Source: Microbacteriaceae bacterium (lineage in GTDB: Bacteria > Actinomycetota > Actinomycetes > Actinomycetales > Microbacteriaceae). Taken from it: DNA of 6,814 bases. The notes below the pieces were generated by a model, which saw only the letters and a list, made by a program, of their open reading frames with translations, had not been told where the DNA came from and ran no database searches. Both the position numbers and the translations under genes were made by a program. Positions 1 through 5,486 of this stretch are shown one piece after another. The first letter of the stretch is position 1. Every line of letters starts with the position of its first letter. Location of the stretch: positions 1 to 6,814 of the forward strand of contig WOYR01000173.1 in NCBI GenBank assembly GCA_011620705.1, read 5' to 3'.

Positions 1-1745
1 GGATGCGCCCACATGAACGCCAGGTACGCGCGCACGTTCGCGAGCTTCTGCCACTGGTCGCCGGGCATCTTGCTCAGCAGCGAGCCCTTGCCGTGCACCA
101 CCTCGTCGTGACTGACCGGCAGCAGGAAGCTCTCGCTGAAGGCGTAGAGGAAGCTGAAGGTGATCTCGTCGTGGTGGTCGGCCCGCCACATCGGGTTCTC
201 GCGCATGTACTGCAGCGAGTCGTGCATCCAGCCCATGTTCCACTTCAGACCGAAGCCGAGGCCGCCGCCGTCGGTGGGATGCGTCACCCCGCCCCATGAC
301 GTCGACTCCTCGGCGATCATCACGATGCCCGGGTTGCGCTTGTACGCCGTCGCGTTCGCCTCCTGCAGGAACGAGATCGCCTCGAGGTTCTCGCGCCCGC
401 CGTAGCGGTTGGGCACCCACTCGCCCTCTGCGCGGGAGTAGTCCAGGTAGAGCATGCTCGCCACTGCATCCACCCGCAGCCCGTCGATGTGGAACAGCTC
501 CAGCCAGTACACCGCGTTGGCGACCAGGAAGTTGCGCACCTGCGAGTCGCCGAAGTTGAACACCAGGGTGCCCCAGTCGGGATGCTCCCCGATCCGCGGG
601 TCGGCGTGCTCGTACAGAGCCTGCCCGTCGAAGCGCGCGAGCGCCCACTCGTCCTTGGGGAAATGCGCGGGCACCCAGTCGACCAGCACGCCGATGCCGG
701 CCTGGTGCAGCCGGTCGACGAGGTAGCGGAAGTCGTCCGGATGCCCGAAGCGGCTGGTCGGCGCGTAGTAGCCGGTCACCTGGTAGCCCCACGAGCCGCC
801 GAACGGGTGCTCGGCCACCGGCAGGAACTCGACGTGCGTGTATGCCAGCTCGCGCAGGTAGTCGATGAGCTGATCGGCCAGTTCCCGGTAGCTCAAGCCG
901 GGGCGCCAGGAGCCGATGTGCATCTCGTAGACGCTCATCGGGGAGTTGTGCGGGTCGGTCCGCGCGCGCACGGTCATCCACGCGGCGTCGCCCCACTCGT
1001 AGAGGGTCTGGCCGACCACCGATCCGGTCGCGGGCGGCACCTCGGTGTAGCGGGCCATCGGATCGGCGCGCTTGACCCACTCGGCTGCTTGCCCGTCATG
1101 GCCGGCGGTCAGCAGCTCGAACTTGTAGACGGTGCCCGGGTGCAGGCCGGGCACGAACAACTCCCACACCCCCCTGTCGTCGAGGCGGCGCATCGCGTAC
1201 TGCGTGCCATCCCAGCCGTTGAAGTCGCCGATCACGCGAACGGCGCGGGCGTGCGGCGCCCAGACCGAGAATCCGGTGCCGACGACGTCCTCGTGCGGGC
1301 GGTAGTGGGATCCGAGCATGTCCCAGAGCTGCTCGTGGCGGCCCTCGCCCCAGAGGTAGAGGTCGAGCTCGCCGACCGTCGGCACGAAGCGGTACGGGTC
1401 GTCGGCGGTCCAGCTCGGGGCGCCGGCGTATCCGGCCTCGAGCGTGTAGGCCTGGCCGGGGCCCGGCGCGAAGCCGTGCCACAGACCTCGGGAGACGTGC
1501 TCGAGGGGGATGCGCGTGCCATCCTTCTGCACCGCGGTGACGGTCTCGGCCAGTGGTCGCACCGCGCGGATCACGAATCCCTCCACCCCGCCGACGGCCG
1601 CCGGATGCTGCCCGAGCGCGTCGTGCGGTCGCGGGTGCCGCCCCTCGACGAGCGCGGCGAGATGATCGGGGTGGAGAGCGGGGATGCCCGACCCGGTCCT
1701 CGCGCCTTCGGGAGCCGTTGCCCCGGACTTCCTCTTCTGCGGCAT
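1..1745 (-). CDS. glgB: 1,4-alpha-glucan branching enzyme GlgB (C-terminus cut by window edge)
   Basis: GlgB cuts an alpha-1,4-glucan chain and rejoins the piece by an alpha-1,6 bond, making branch points in cytoplasmic glycogen or capsular-type alpha-glucan. Reading the minus strand from the ATG at 1745 gives 581 codons with no stop before the left edge. Actinobacterial GlgB is about 720-740 residues, so roughly the last 150 are missing. An N-terminal carbohydrate-binding region is followed by a CBM48 segment (about residues 135-220, with FSVWAPHA and GDFNGWDG), then the GH13 barrel. The nucleophile is D426 in GLRVDAVASM, the acid/base is E479 in MIAEEST, and the third Asp is D547 in SHDEVVHGK. 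The spacings (53 and 121) equal those of E. coli D405, E458 and D526. The start overlaps the glgE stop by one base (TGATG), with a weak AGGG about 8 bases upstream, implying translational coupling. No broken or missing motif is seen. Confidence 0.96.
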   Translation of the reverse strand, partial: MPQKRKSGATAPEGARTGSGIPALHPDHLAALVEGRHPRPHDALGQHPAAVGGVEGFVIRAVRPLAETVTAVQKDGTRIPLEHVSRGLWHGFAPGPGQAYTLEAGYAGAPSWTADDPYRFVPTVGELDLYLWGEGRHEQLWDMLGSHYRPHEDVVGTGFSVWAPHARAVRVIGDFNGWDGTQYAMRRLDDRGVWELFVPGLHPGTVYKFELLTAGHDGQAAEWVKRADPMARYTEVPPATGSVVGQTLYEWGDAAWMTVRARTDPHNSPMSVYEMHIGSWRPGLSYRELADQLIDYLRELAYTHVEFLPVAEHPFGGSWGYQVTGYYAPTSRFGHPDDFRYLVDRLHQAGIGVLVDWVPAHFPKDEWALARFDGQALYEHADPRIGEHPDWGTLVFNFGDSQVRNFLVANAVYWLELFHIDGLRVDAVASMLYLDYSRAEGEWVPNRYGGRENLEAISFLQEANATAYKRNPGIVMIAEESTSWGGVTHPTDGGGLGFGLKWNMGWMHDSLQYMRENPMWRADHHDEITFSFLYAFSESFLLPVSHDEVVHGKGSLLSKMPGDQWQKLANVRAYLAFMWAH

Positions 1746-3772
1746 CAGCCGGCCCTGTGCTTCGCGGGCGCTGCATGGGCGATCGAGAGGATGTGCACCG
1801 GTTCGACGAAGGGGTCCAGCCGTACGTAGTTCGAGCCGCTCCAGGTCCACTCCGCGCCGGTGAGCAGTTCGGTGACGCCGAATTCGGTGTCCGGCTCGAG
1901 TCCGAACCGCGTCAGGTCGAGGTGCACGAGCGTCTCGCGCACCGAGTGCGGGTCGAGATCGGCCACGATGATCAGGCTGTCGGCGGTTCCCGAGGCGGTG
2001 AAGCGCCCGTCGAGGTGTTTGCCGTAGACGAGCACCGAGTCGTCGTCGCTCCAGTGGATCGACATGTTCCGCAGCTGGGCCAGGGCCGGATGCTCGGCCC
2101 GGATCTCGTTGAGCCGGGTCAGGTACGGCGTCAGCGTCGTGCCCGGCCGCGTCCTCTCCAGTCTCGCCGCTGCCGCCCAGTCGCGCTGCTTGTACTCGTA
2201 CTTCTCGTTGTCGATGCTCTCCTCGCTGCCCGGTCGCGCGATGTGCTCGAACAGCTCGTAGCCGGCGTAGACGCCCCAGCTGGGTGATGCGGTCGCGGCG
2301 AGCGCTGCCCGGATCCTGTAGGCGGGCGGCCCGCCGAATTGCAGGAATTCGCTGAGGATGTCCGGCGTGTTCACGAACAGGTTCGGGTGCAGGTAGTCGG
2401 CGGACGGCCCCGAGATCTCGGCGAAGAATTCCTGCAACTCGCTCTTGGTGTTGCGCCAGGTGAAGTAGCTGTACGACTGCTGGAACCCGAGGGCGGCCAG
2501 CGAGTGCAGCATCGGCGGGCGGGTGAACGCCTCGGCCAGGAAGACGACATCAGGATGCCGCTCGCCGATGTCCCCGAGCAGCCACTCCCAGAAGTCCAGC
2601 GGCTTGGTGTGCGGGTTGTCGACGCGGAAGATCGCGACCCCCTTGGCGATCCAGAACTCGACGATGCGCAGCACCTCGGCCCTGATCCCCTCCGGATCGG
2701 TGTCGAAGTCGAGCGGGTAGATGTCCTGGTACTTCTTGGGCGGGTTCTCGGCATAGGCGATCGAGCCGTCCGGGCGGTGGCTGAACCACTCGGGATGCTC
2801 GGTGACCCACGGGTGGTCGGGCGAGCATTGCAGGGCCAGATCCATCGCGACCTCGAGGCCGAGCTTGGCAGCCTGGCCGAGGAAGTAGCGGAAATCGGCG
2901 AAGGTGCCGAGATCGGGATGCAGGGCGTCGTGGCCGCCCTCGGCGGAGCCGATCGCCCACGGGCTGCCCGGGTCGCCCGGCTTCGCCTCCGTGGCGTTGT
3001 TGCGCCCCTTGCGGAAGGTGGTGCCGATCGGATGGACCGGCGGCAGGTACACCACGTCGAAGCCCATCGCGGCCACCGCGGGCAGGCGGCGCGCCGCGGT
3101 GCGGAAGGTGCCGCTGGTCCAGGTGCCGTCCTTCGCCTTCTTCGCGCCCTCGGAGCGCGGGAACAGCTCGTACCACGCCCCCACGGCGCTGCGGGCGCGC
3201 TCGACCCGCAGGGTGAGAGGTTCCGAGACGGTGACGAGGGATTCGATCGGGTGCGCCGCGATCCCGGCCGCCAGGCGCGGATCGTGCGCGATCCCGAGGC
3301 GGGCGGCAGGGGAGAGCCTGCTGTCCGCGAGAGCCGCACGGGCTTCGCCGAACACCTTTCCGCTCGAGCGGGAGAGCAGCTGGACGCCGGCGGCGAAGAC
3401 GAGTTCGACATCCTGGTCCGCTGGGATCTTGATGTCGGCAGTGCGCAACCAGCTGGCCCAGTCGTCGCTCGCGGCGCGCACCTGCCAGGTCCAGAGCCCC
3501 CGCAGGCCGAGTTGCACCTGCGCCCGCCAGCGGTCCATTCCCGGGCTCACCATCTCCATCGGATGCACCGAGGTCGCGCCGCTGGGGTCGCGCAGCAGGA
3601 TCTCGGCCCTGAGCATCCCGTGCCCCTCGCGGAACACGGTCGCCTCGAAGGGGACGACTTCGCCGACATAGCCGGTCGCAGCCCAGCGGTTCTCGGGCTG
3701 CTGAGGGCTCATGGCGCGGATCGGGATGCGGCCGAGGGGCTCGGAACGCGCGGCGGTCACAGGGGCGGGCAT
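1745..3772 (-). CDS. glgE: alpha-1,4-glucan:maltose-1-phosphate maltosyltransferase GlgE
   Basis: GlgE (GH13_3, EC 2.4.99.16) transfers maltose from alpha-maltose-1-phosphate to the non-reducing end of alpha-1,4-glucan, and works with GlgB in the cytoplasm. From the ATG at 3772 it is 675 residues, the usual family length. An N-terminal beta domain (GRIPI near the start, ATVFREG) precedes the barrel with GAWYELFPRS, YLPPVHPIG and PWAIGSAEGGHD. The nucleophile is D385 in FRVDNPHTKP, the acid/base is E414 in FLAEAFTRP, and the third Asp is D471 in NTPDIL. Each is nine less than recalled for Streptomyces coelicolor GlgE (394, 423, 480). The frame stays open to an ATG at 3928, but that adds 52 residues of no family character that cover the inverted repeats, so 3772 is preferred. 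Its ribosome site is poor: AGGTG touches the ATG. It is the first gene of a unit with glgB. The sugar phosphate supply genes (treS/pep2 or glgM) are not in view. Confidence 0.96.
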   Translation of the reverse strand: MPAPVTAARSEPLGRIPIRAMSPQQPENRWAATGYVGEVVPFEATVFREGHGMLRAEILLRDPSGATSVHPMEMVSPGMDRWRAQVQLGLRGLWTWQVRAASDDWASWLRTADIKIPADQDVELVFAAGVQLLSRSSGKVFGEARAALADSRLSPAARLGIAHDPRLAAGIAAHPIESLVTVSEPLTLRVERARSAVGAWYELFPRSEGAKKAKDGTWTSGTFRTAARRLPAVAAMGFDVVYLPPVHPIGTTFRKGRNNATEAKPGDPGSPWAIGSAEGGHDALHPDLGTFADFRYFLGQAAKLGLEVAMDLALQCSPDHPWVTEHPEWFSHRPDGSIAYAENPPKKYQDIYPLDFDTDPEGIRAEVLRIVEFWIAKGVAIFRVDNPHTKPLDFWEWLLGDIGERHPDVVFLAEAFTRPPMLHSLAALGFQQSYSYFTWRNTKSELQEFFAEISGPSADYLHPNLFVNTPDILSEFLQFGGPPAYRIRAALAATASPSWGVYAGYELFEHIARPGSEESIDNEKYEYKQRDWAAAARLERTRPGTTLTPYLTRLNEIRAEHPALAQLRNMSIHWSDDDSVLVYGKHLDGRFTASGTADSLIIVADLDPHSVRETLVHLDLTRFGLEPDTEFGVTELLTGAEWTWSGSNYVRLDPFVEPVHILSIAHAAPAKHRAG

Positions 3773-3778
3773 CACCTG

Positions 3779-3784
3779 ACGGTA
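3779..3784 (-). promoter_or_regulatory. possible -10 box of a leaderless glgE promoter
   Basis: On the minus strand TACCGT matches the actinobacterial TANNNT -10 pattern and ends six bases before the glgE ATG at 3772. That is the spacing expected if transcription begins at or next to the ATG, giving a leaderless message. It would explain why no properly spaced ribosome site is present. No good -35 box is found 17 bases further up. One short match is weak evidence, and a promoter upstream of the inverted repeats is equally possible. Confidence 0.28.
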
Positions 3785-3842
3785 CCGCGTCCGGGCGAGG
3801 CGGCTGGGGGAATCCTCCCGCGGGTCGCCGTCGCTGAGTTCT

Positions 3843-3868
3843 CCAGGGTACATCCATCTGTACCCTGG
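3843..3868. promoter_or_regulatory. inverted repeat 1 (candidate operator) upstream of glgE
   Basis: The arms CCAGGGTACA (3843-3852) and TGTACCCTGG (3859-3868) are perfect complements over 10 bp with a six-base spacer. The site lies 71-96 bases upstream of the glgE ATG. No T-run follows on either strand, so it is not a standard terminator. The shared core with the next repeat (GGGNACA / TGTNCCC) suggests a binding site for a dimeric regulator, unidentified. The alternative is an RNA hairpin in a long glgE leader. Confidence 0.6.
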
Positions 3869-3888
3869 GGGACAAATCTGTCCCCCAG
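3865..3888. promoter_or_regulatory. inverted repeat 2 (candidate operator) upstream of glgE
   Basis: The arms CTGGGGGACA (3865-3874) and TGTCCCCCAG (3879-3888) are perfect complements over 10 bp with a four-base spacer. It shares four bases with inverted repeat 1 and the same core, GGGNACA / TGTNCCC. Its centre (3876.5) is exactly 21 bp from that of repeat 1 (3855.5), two helical turns, so both would face the same side of the DNA. If transcribed from the minus strand, the two hairpins would compete for the shared CTGG. Confidence 0.6.
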
Positions 3889-3893
3889 TGTCT

Positions 3894-3909
3894 GCATTCT
3901 GAAAAATGC
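3894..3909. repeat. small inverted repeat 3
   Basis: GCATT (3894-3898) and AATGC (3905-3909) form a perfect 5-bp inverted repeat with a six-base A-rich spacer. It lies next to the two stronger repeats, but its arms are AT-rich and do not share their GGGNACA core. It may be chance; it is recorded because it extends the run of symmetrical elements. Confidence 0.3.
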
Positions 3910-3950
3910 TGATGAGCGGGCTTATCACTCTTAAACTCCGGGGGTAGACC

Positions 3951-3996
3951 GTGCCCTCTAGTGGGGGTGCGAGATGGCTTGTCCGCTCTATGGGGG
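3951..3996 (+). repeat. imperfect direct repeat, CTCTA-TGGGGG type
   Basis: Two copies are seen: GTGCCCTCTAGTGGGGG at 3951-3967 and GTCCGCTCTATGGGGG at 3981-3996. They start 30 bp apart, close to three helical turns, and share GT, CC, CTCTA and TGGGGG, with one base inserted in the first. Lying upstream of and within the candidate promoter of the exported-protein genes, they may be regulator sites. Other G5 runs nearby lack the CTCTA part. Confidence 0.4.
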
Positions 3997-4007
3997 ACCC
4001 GTAGTGT
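3979..4007 (+). promoter_or_regulatory. candidate promoter of the exported-protein genes with a palindrome in the spacer
   Basis: TTGTCC (3979-3984; four of six to TTGACA) and TAGTGT (4002-4007; fits TANNNT) are separated by 17 bases. The spacer and -10 edge hold an imperfect palindrome, CTATGGG (3988-3994), GGA, CCCGTAG (3998-4004), paired at six of seven positions. A protein bound there would sit on the promoter itself. Transcription would begin near 4014, leaving a leader of about 180 bases. A rival weaker pair is CTGATG (3909-3914) with TAAACT (3932-3937), also 17 apart. Neither is proven. Confidence 0.33.
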
Positions 4008-4157
4008 CTTCGGCGGGGGGAAATTCCCTGCGCACTCGATCGGCACTTGCGATCGGCTGCACATCACCAGCGCTACATCGCCACAACTCGACATCTCGTC
4101 ACGGGGCTTCTCGCGAGCGGCAGCATGCCCTCGCACGCCTTCATGACGCCTGCACCT

Positions 4158-4176
4158 CGGCATCAGCAGGATGCCG
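4158..4176 (+). promoter_or_regulatory. hairpin directly upstream of a ribosome binding site
   Basis: CGGCATC (4158-4164) and GATGCCG (4170-4176) form a perfect 7-bp stem with a five-base loop (AGCAG). It ends three bases before the AAGGA ribosome site (4180-4184) of the next gene. It does not cover the site itself, so it would leave it open while possibly protecting the message or serving as a protein or RNA contact. The stem arms are copies of the GGATGC-like word that is common in this window, so chance is possible. Confidence 0.4.
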
Positions 4177-4179
4177 TGA

Positions 4180-4184
4180 AAGGA
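4180..4184 (+). promoter_or_regulatory. ribosome binding site of the first exported-protein gene
   Basis: AAGGA within GAAAGGAAA is eight bases before the ATG at 4193. It is the best Shine-Dalgarno match in the window and fixes the start of the TasA-like gene, against a longer frame open from 3974. Such a strong site fits a highly made product. Confidence 0.75.
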
Positions 4185-4192
4185 AACCCGAA

Positions 4193-4750
4193 ATGAACAA
4201 GCTCACCAAGGGCGCCATCGCCACCGCGGCCGGTGTCATCCTCCTCATGGGCGGCGCGGGAACCCTCGCCTCCTGGAACAGCAGCGCCAACGCCGGCTCG
4301 TCGCAGACGATCACGGCCGGATCGCTCTCGGTGACCGCCGGCGCAGCCGGTGTCTGGAAGAGCGGCAGCACCACCATCACGCCGTCGAGCTTCCGGATCG
4401 TCCCGGGCGACACCCTCACGTACACGCAGACCTTCAACCTGGTCGCCTCCGGCGACAACCTGCTGTTCACGCTCGCGGCGACGCCCGGTGCGATCTCGGC
4501 CGCCTCCGCGGCCAGCGCGGACGTCGCCCTGGCGGCGGCCCTGACCGGAAGCAGCACCTTCTCGGTCGCGGGCAGCAACATCGCCGCGAGCAGCTCGCCC
4601 AACACCTACAAGGTGACCACGGCGGGCACAACGGTGGTCACCGTCACGATGACCGTCGCGTTCCCGTACGCCTCGGCCAACAGCACGCAGCTCGGCGCCG
4701 TGAGCTTCGGCAACGGCGCGGTCACCGTCACCCAGACGCAGACCCCGTAA
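4193..4750 (+). CDS. TasA-like exported protein with alternate (SipW-type) signal peptide
   Basis: This 185-residue protein resembles the actinobacterial 'alternate signal-mediated exported protein' group that SipW-like signal peptidases process. After a short basic start (MNKLTKG) comes a hydrophobic stretch (about 8-27), then GTLASWNSSANAG and ITAGSLSVT, the arrangement seen around the cleavage site of TasA and camelysin. The mature part is rich in Thr, Ser, Ala and Val with alternating beta-like patterns. It has the VPGD turn (70-73) followed by a beta strand, another TasA-family trait, and no cysteine. It lacks a sorting signal or C-terminal membrane segment, so it is secreted or assembled at the surface. 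The start is set by the AAGGA site. It leads a three-gene set and is followed by a strong stem-loop, which suggests it is the most abundant product. Fibre formation is inferred from family only; no enzyme motif is seen. Confidence 0.85.
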   Translation: MNKLTKGAIATAAGVILLMGGAGTLASWNSSANAGSSQTITAGSLSVTAGAAGVWKSGSTTITPSSFRIVPGDTLTYTQTFNLVASGDNLLFTLAATPGAISAASAASADVALAAALTGSSTFSVAGSNIAASSSPNTYKVTTAGTTVVTVTMTVAFPYASANSTQLGAVSFGNGAVTVTQTQTP

Positions 4751-4756
4751 CAGCTT

Positions 4757-4800
4757 TCACCGGGGGTGCCGCTGTCCCACACGGCGCGCGCCCCCGGTGA
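4757..4800 (+). terminator. strong stem-loop between the first and second exported-protein genes
   Basis: TCACCGGGGG (4757-4766) and CCCCCGGTGA (4791-4800) pair perfectly over 10 bp, and three more pairs (one G-U) extend the stem inward to 4769 and 4788. The loop is about 18 bases. It begins six bases after the TAA of the first gene. No T-run follows, so it is not a classic intrinsic terminator; it may be a partial terminator of the GC-rich actinobacterial kind, or a 3' stabiliser of the upstream message. Either would leave more of the first product than of the next two. Confidence 0.55.
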
Positions 4801-4874
4801 GATGCACCGCCTCGTCACCCACCAACCGCACCACCATCCATCCACCGCATCCATCGGCAGGAACGGCAGAGACC

Positions 4875-5486
4875 ATGACCGGATCGCGAGCAGCGCATCC
4901 CGGACCGCGTCGCCACCGAGCGACCCGGCCCCTGGTCCGCCGTCTCCTCGTCGCGCTTCGGCCAACGCCGCGGGCAGCCCTCGGCGCGGTCGCAGCCCTC
5001 GGCGCCGGAATCCTGGTCGCCGCCGGTCTCGCCGCCGGCAGCTATGCCTTCCTCAACTCGCAGGCCGTCGTCACCTCGGCTGCGACCATCAAGAGCGGCA
5101 ATCTCGGCCTGACCGTCCGGTACGGCGCCGGCGCGGCGGGGAGCAGCACCACGATCCCGTCCACGGCGTGGGGCGCCATGCTCCCCGGCGATGTCGTCGG
5201 CCAGCAGTTCACCCTGGCCAGCACGGGAACGGCGGGCTCCACGCTGACCGCACGACTCTCGGCCAGTTCGGCCTGGGACATCCGCATCGCCTCCGGCACC
5301 TGCCCGGCCGGCCAGCTCGGCGGCGCGCCCCTCTCCACGGCCGCAGCCACCGCGGGCACCATCGCGGGCGGCGCCACCTCGACGTTCTGCGTGCAGGCCG
5401 CCCTGCCGGCCGCGGCCGGCGCCGCCGTCTCAGGCACCACGGCGGATTTCTCGATCGTCATCGACTCGACGCAGGTGCCGTCATGA
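4875..5486 (+). CDS. second exported protein with SipW-type signal peptide and a cysteine pair
   Basis: This 203-residue protein has an unusually long arginine-rich start (about 1-34). A hydrophobic segment (35-56) ends in GSYAFLNSQA, followed by IKSGNLGLTV; that pattern is typical of SipW/TasA-type alternate signals. The mature part is Ala, Ser, Thr and Gly rich and beta-like. It has LPGD (103-106) followed by a strand (QQFTLASTG), like the VPGD of the preceding protein. Two cysteines (C143 in GTCPAG, C172 in FCVQ) probably form a disulfide outside the cell. The frame is open from a GTG at 4797, but that codon lies in the stem-loop, so the ATG at 4875 is chosen; its ribosome site (AGGA, 12 bases away) is weak. 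Its stop overlaps the next start (ATGA), so the two are probably coupled. Role inferred: minor subunit or anchor. No catalytic motif is recognised. Confidence 0.8.
   Translation: MTGSRAAHPGPRRHRATRPLVRRLLVALRPTPRAALGAVAALGAGILVAAGLAAGSYAFLNSQAVVTSAATIKSGNLGLTVRYGAGAAGSSTTIPSTAWGAMLPGDVVGQQFTLASTGTAGSTLTARLSASSAWDIRIASGTCPAGQLGGAPLSTAAATAGTIAGGATSTFCVQAALPAAAGAAVSGTTADFSIVIDSTQVPS

Larger units (their letters stand above)
3773..4192. other. divergent control region between glgE and the exported-protein genes
   Basis: This 420-base gap separates two outward-facing transcription units and carries no convincing gene. The open frames crossing it are extensions or shadows of neighbours without family character. 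It contains two in-phase perfect inverted repeats (3843-3868 and 3865-3888), a small third one (3894-3909), and six runs of five or more G on the plus strand (starting at 3806, 3867, 3940, 3963, 3992 and 4015). It also has a direct repeat (3951-3996), a possible promoter with a palindrome in its spacer, and a hairpin before the ribosome site of the next gene. From about 4020 to 4150 I see no clear element. The density of symmetrical elements suggests both sides are regulated. Confidence 0.75.

Noticed and set aside
489..1829. Long open frame on the plus strand (446 codons) across glgB
   Set aside because: It is antisense to a clear GlgB with all catalytic motifs. Its translation is Arg, Val, Ala and Gly rich with no family character, as usual opposite GC-rich genes.
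3843..3888. Intrinsic terminators formed by the two inverted repeats
   Set aside because: No T-run follows on either strand, and the position upstream of divergent genes gives nothing to terminate.
3773..3928. Longer glgE start adding 52 residues
   Set aside because: The added residues show no family similarity, overlap both inverted repeats and contain the likely control region; the 675-residue form has the expected length and offset.
2339..3934. Long open frame on the plus strand (531 codons) across glgE
   Set aside because: It is antisense to a complete GlgE and has no recognisable motif; high GC content keeps stops rare.
3940..4020. G-quadruplex from four G5 runs
   Set aside because: The runs are separated by 18-24 bases, far longer than normal quadruplex loops.
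2550..4163. Minus-strand open frame (537 codons) overlapping glgE in another frame
   Set aside because: The translation is dominated by Arg, Pro and Gly, and it overlaps GlgE in a frame that carries no GlgE motifs.
4797..4874. GTG start 26 codons upstream for the second exported protein
   Set aside because: The codon lies inside the 3' arm of a strong stem-loop and has no ribosome site; the ATG at 4875 is more likely.
4920..4980. Twin-arginine (Tat) export signal in the second exported protein
   Set aside because: Arginine pairs occur, but the S/T-R-R-x-F-L-K context is absent and the later GSYAFLNSQ pattern fits the SipW type.
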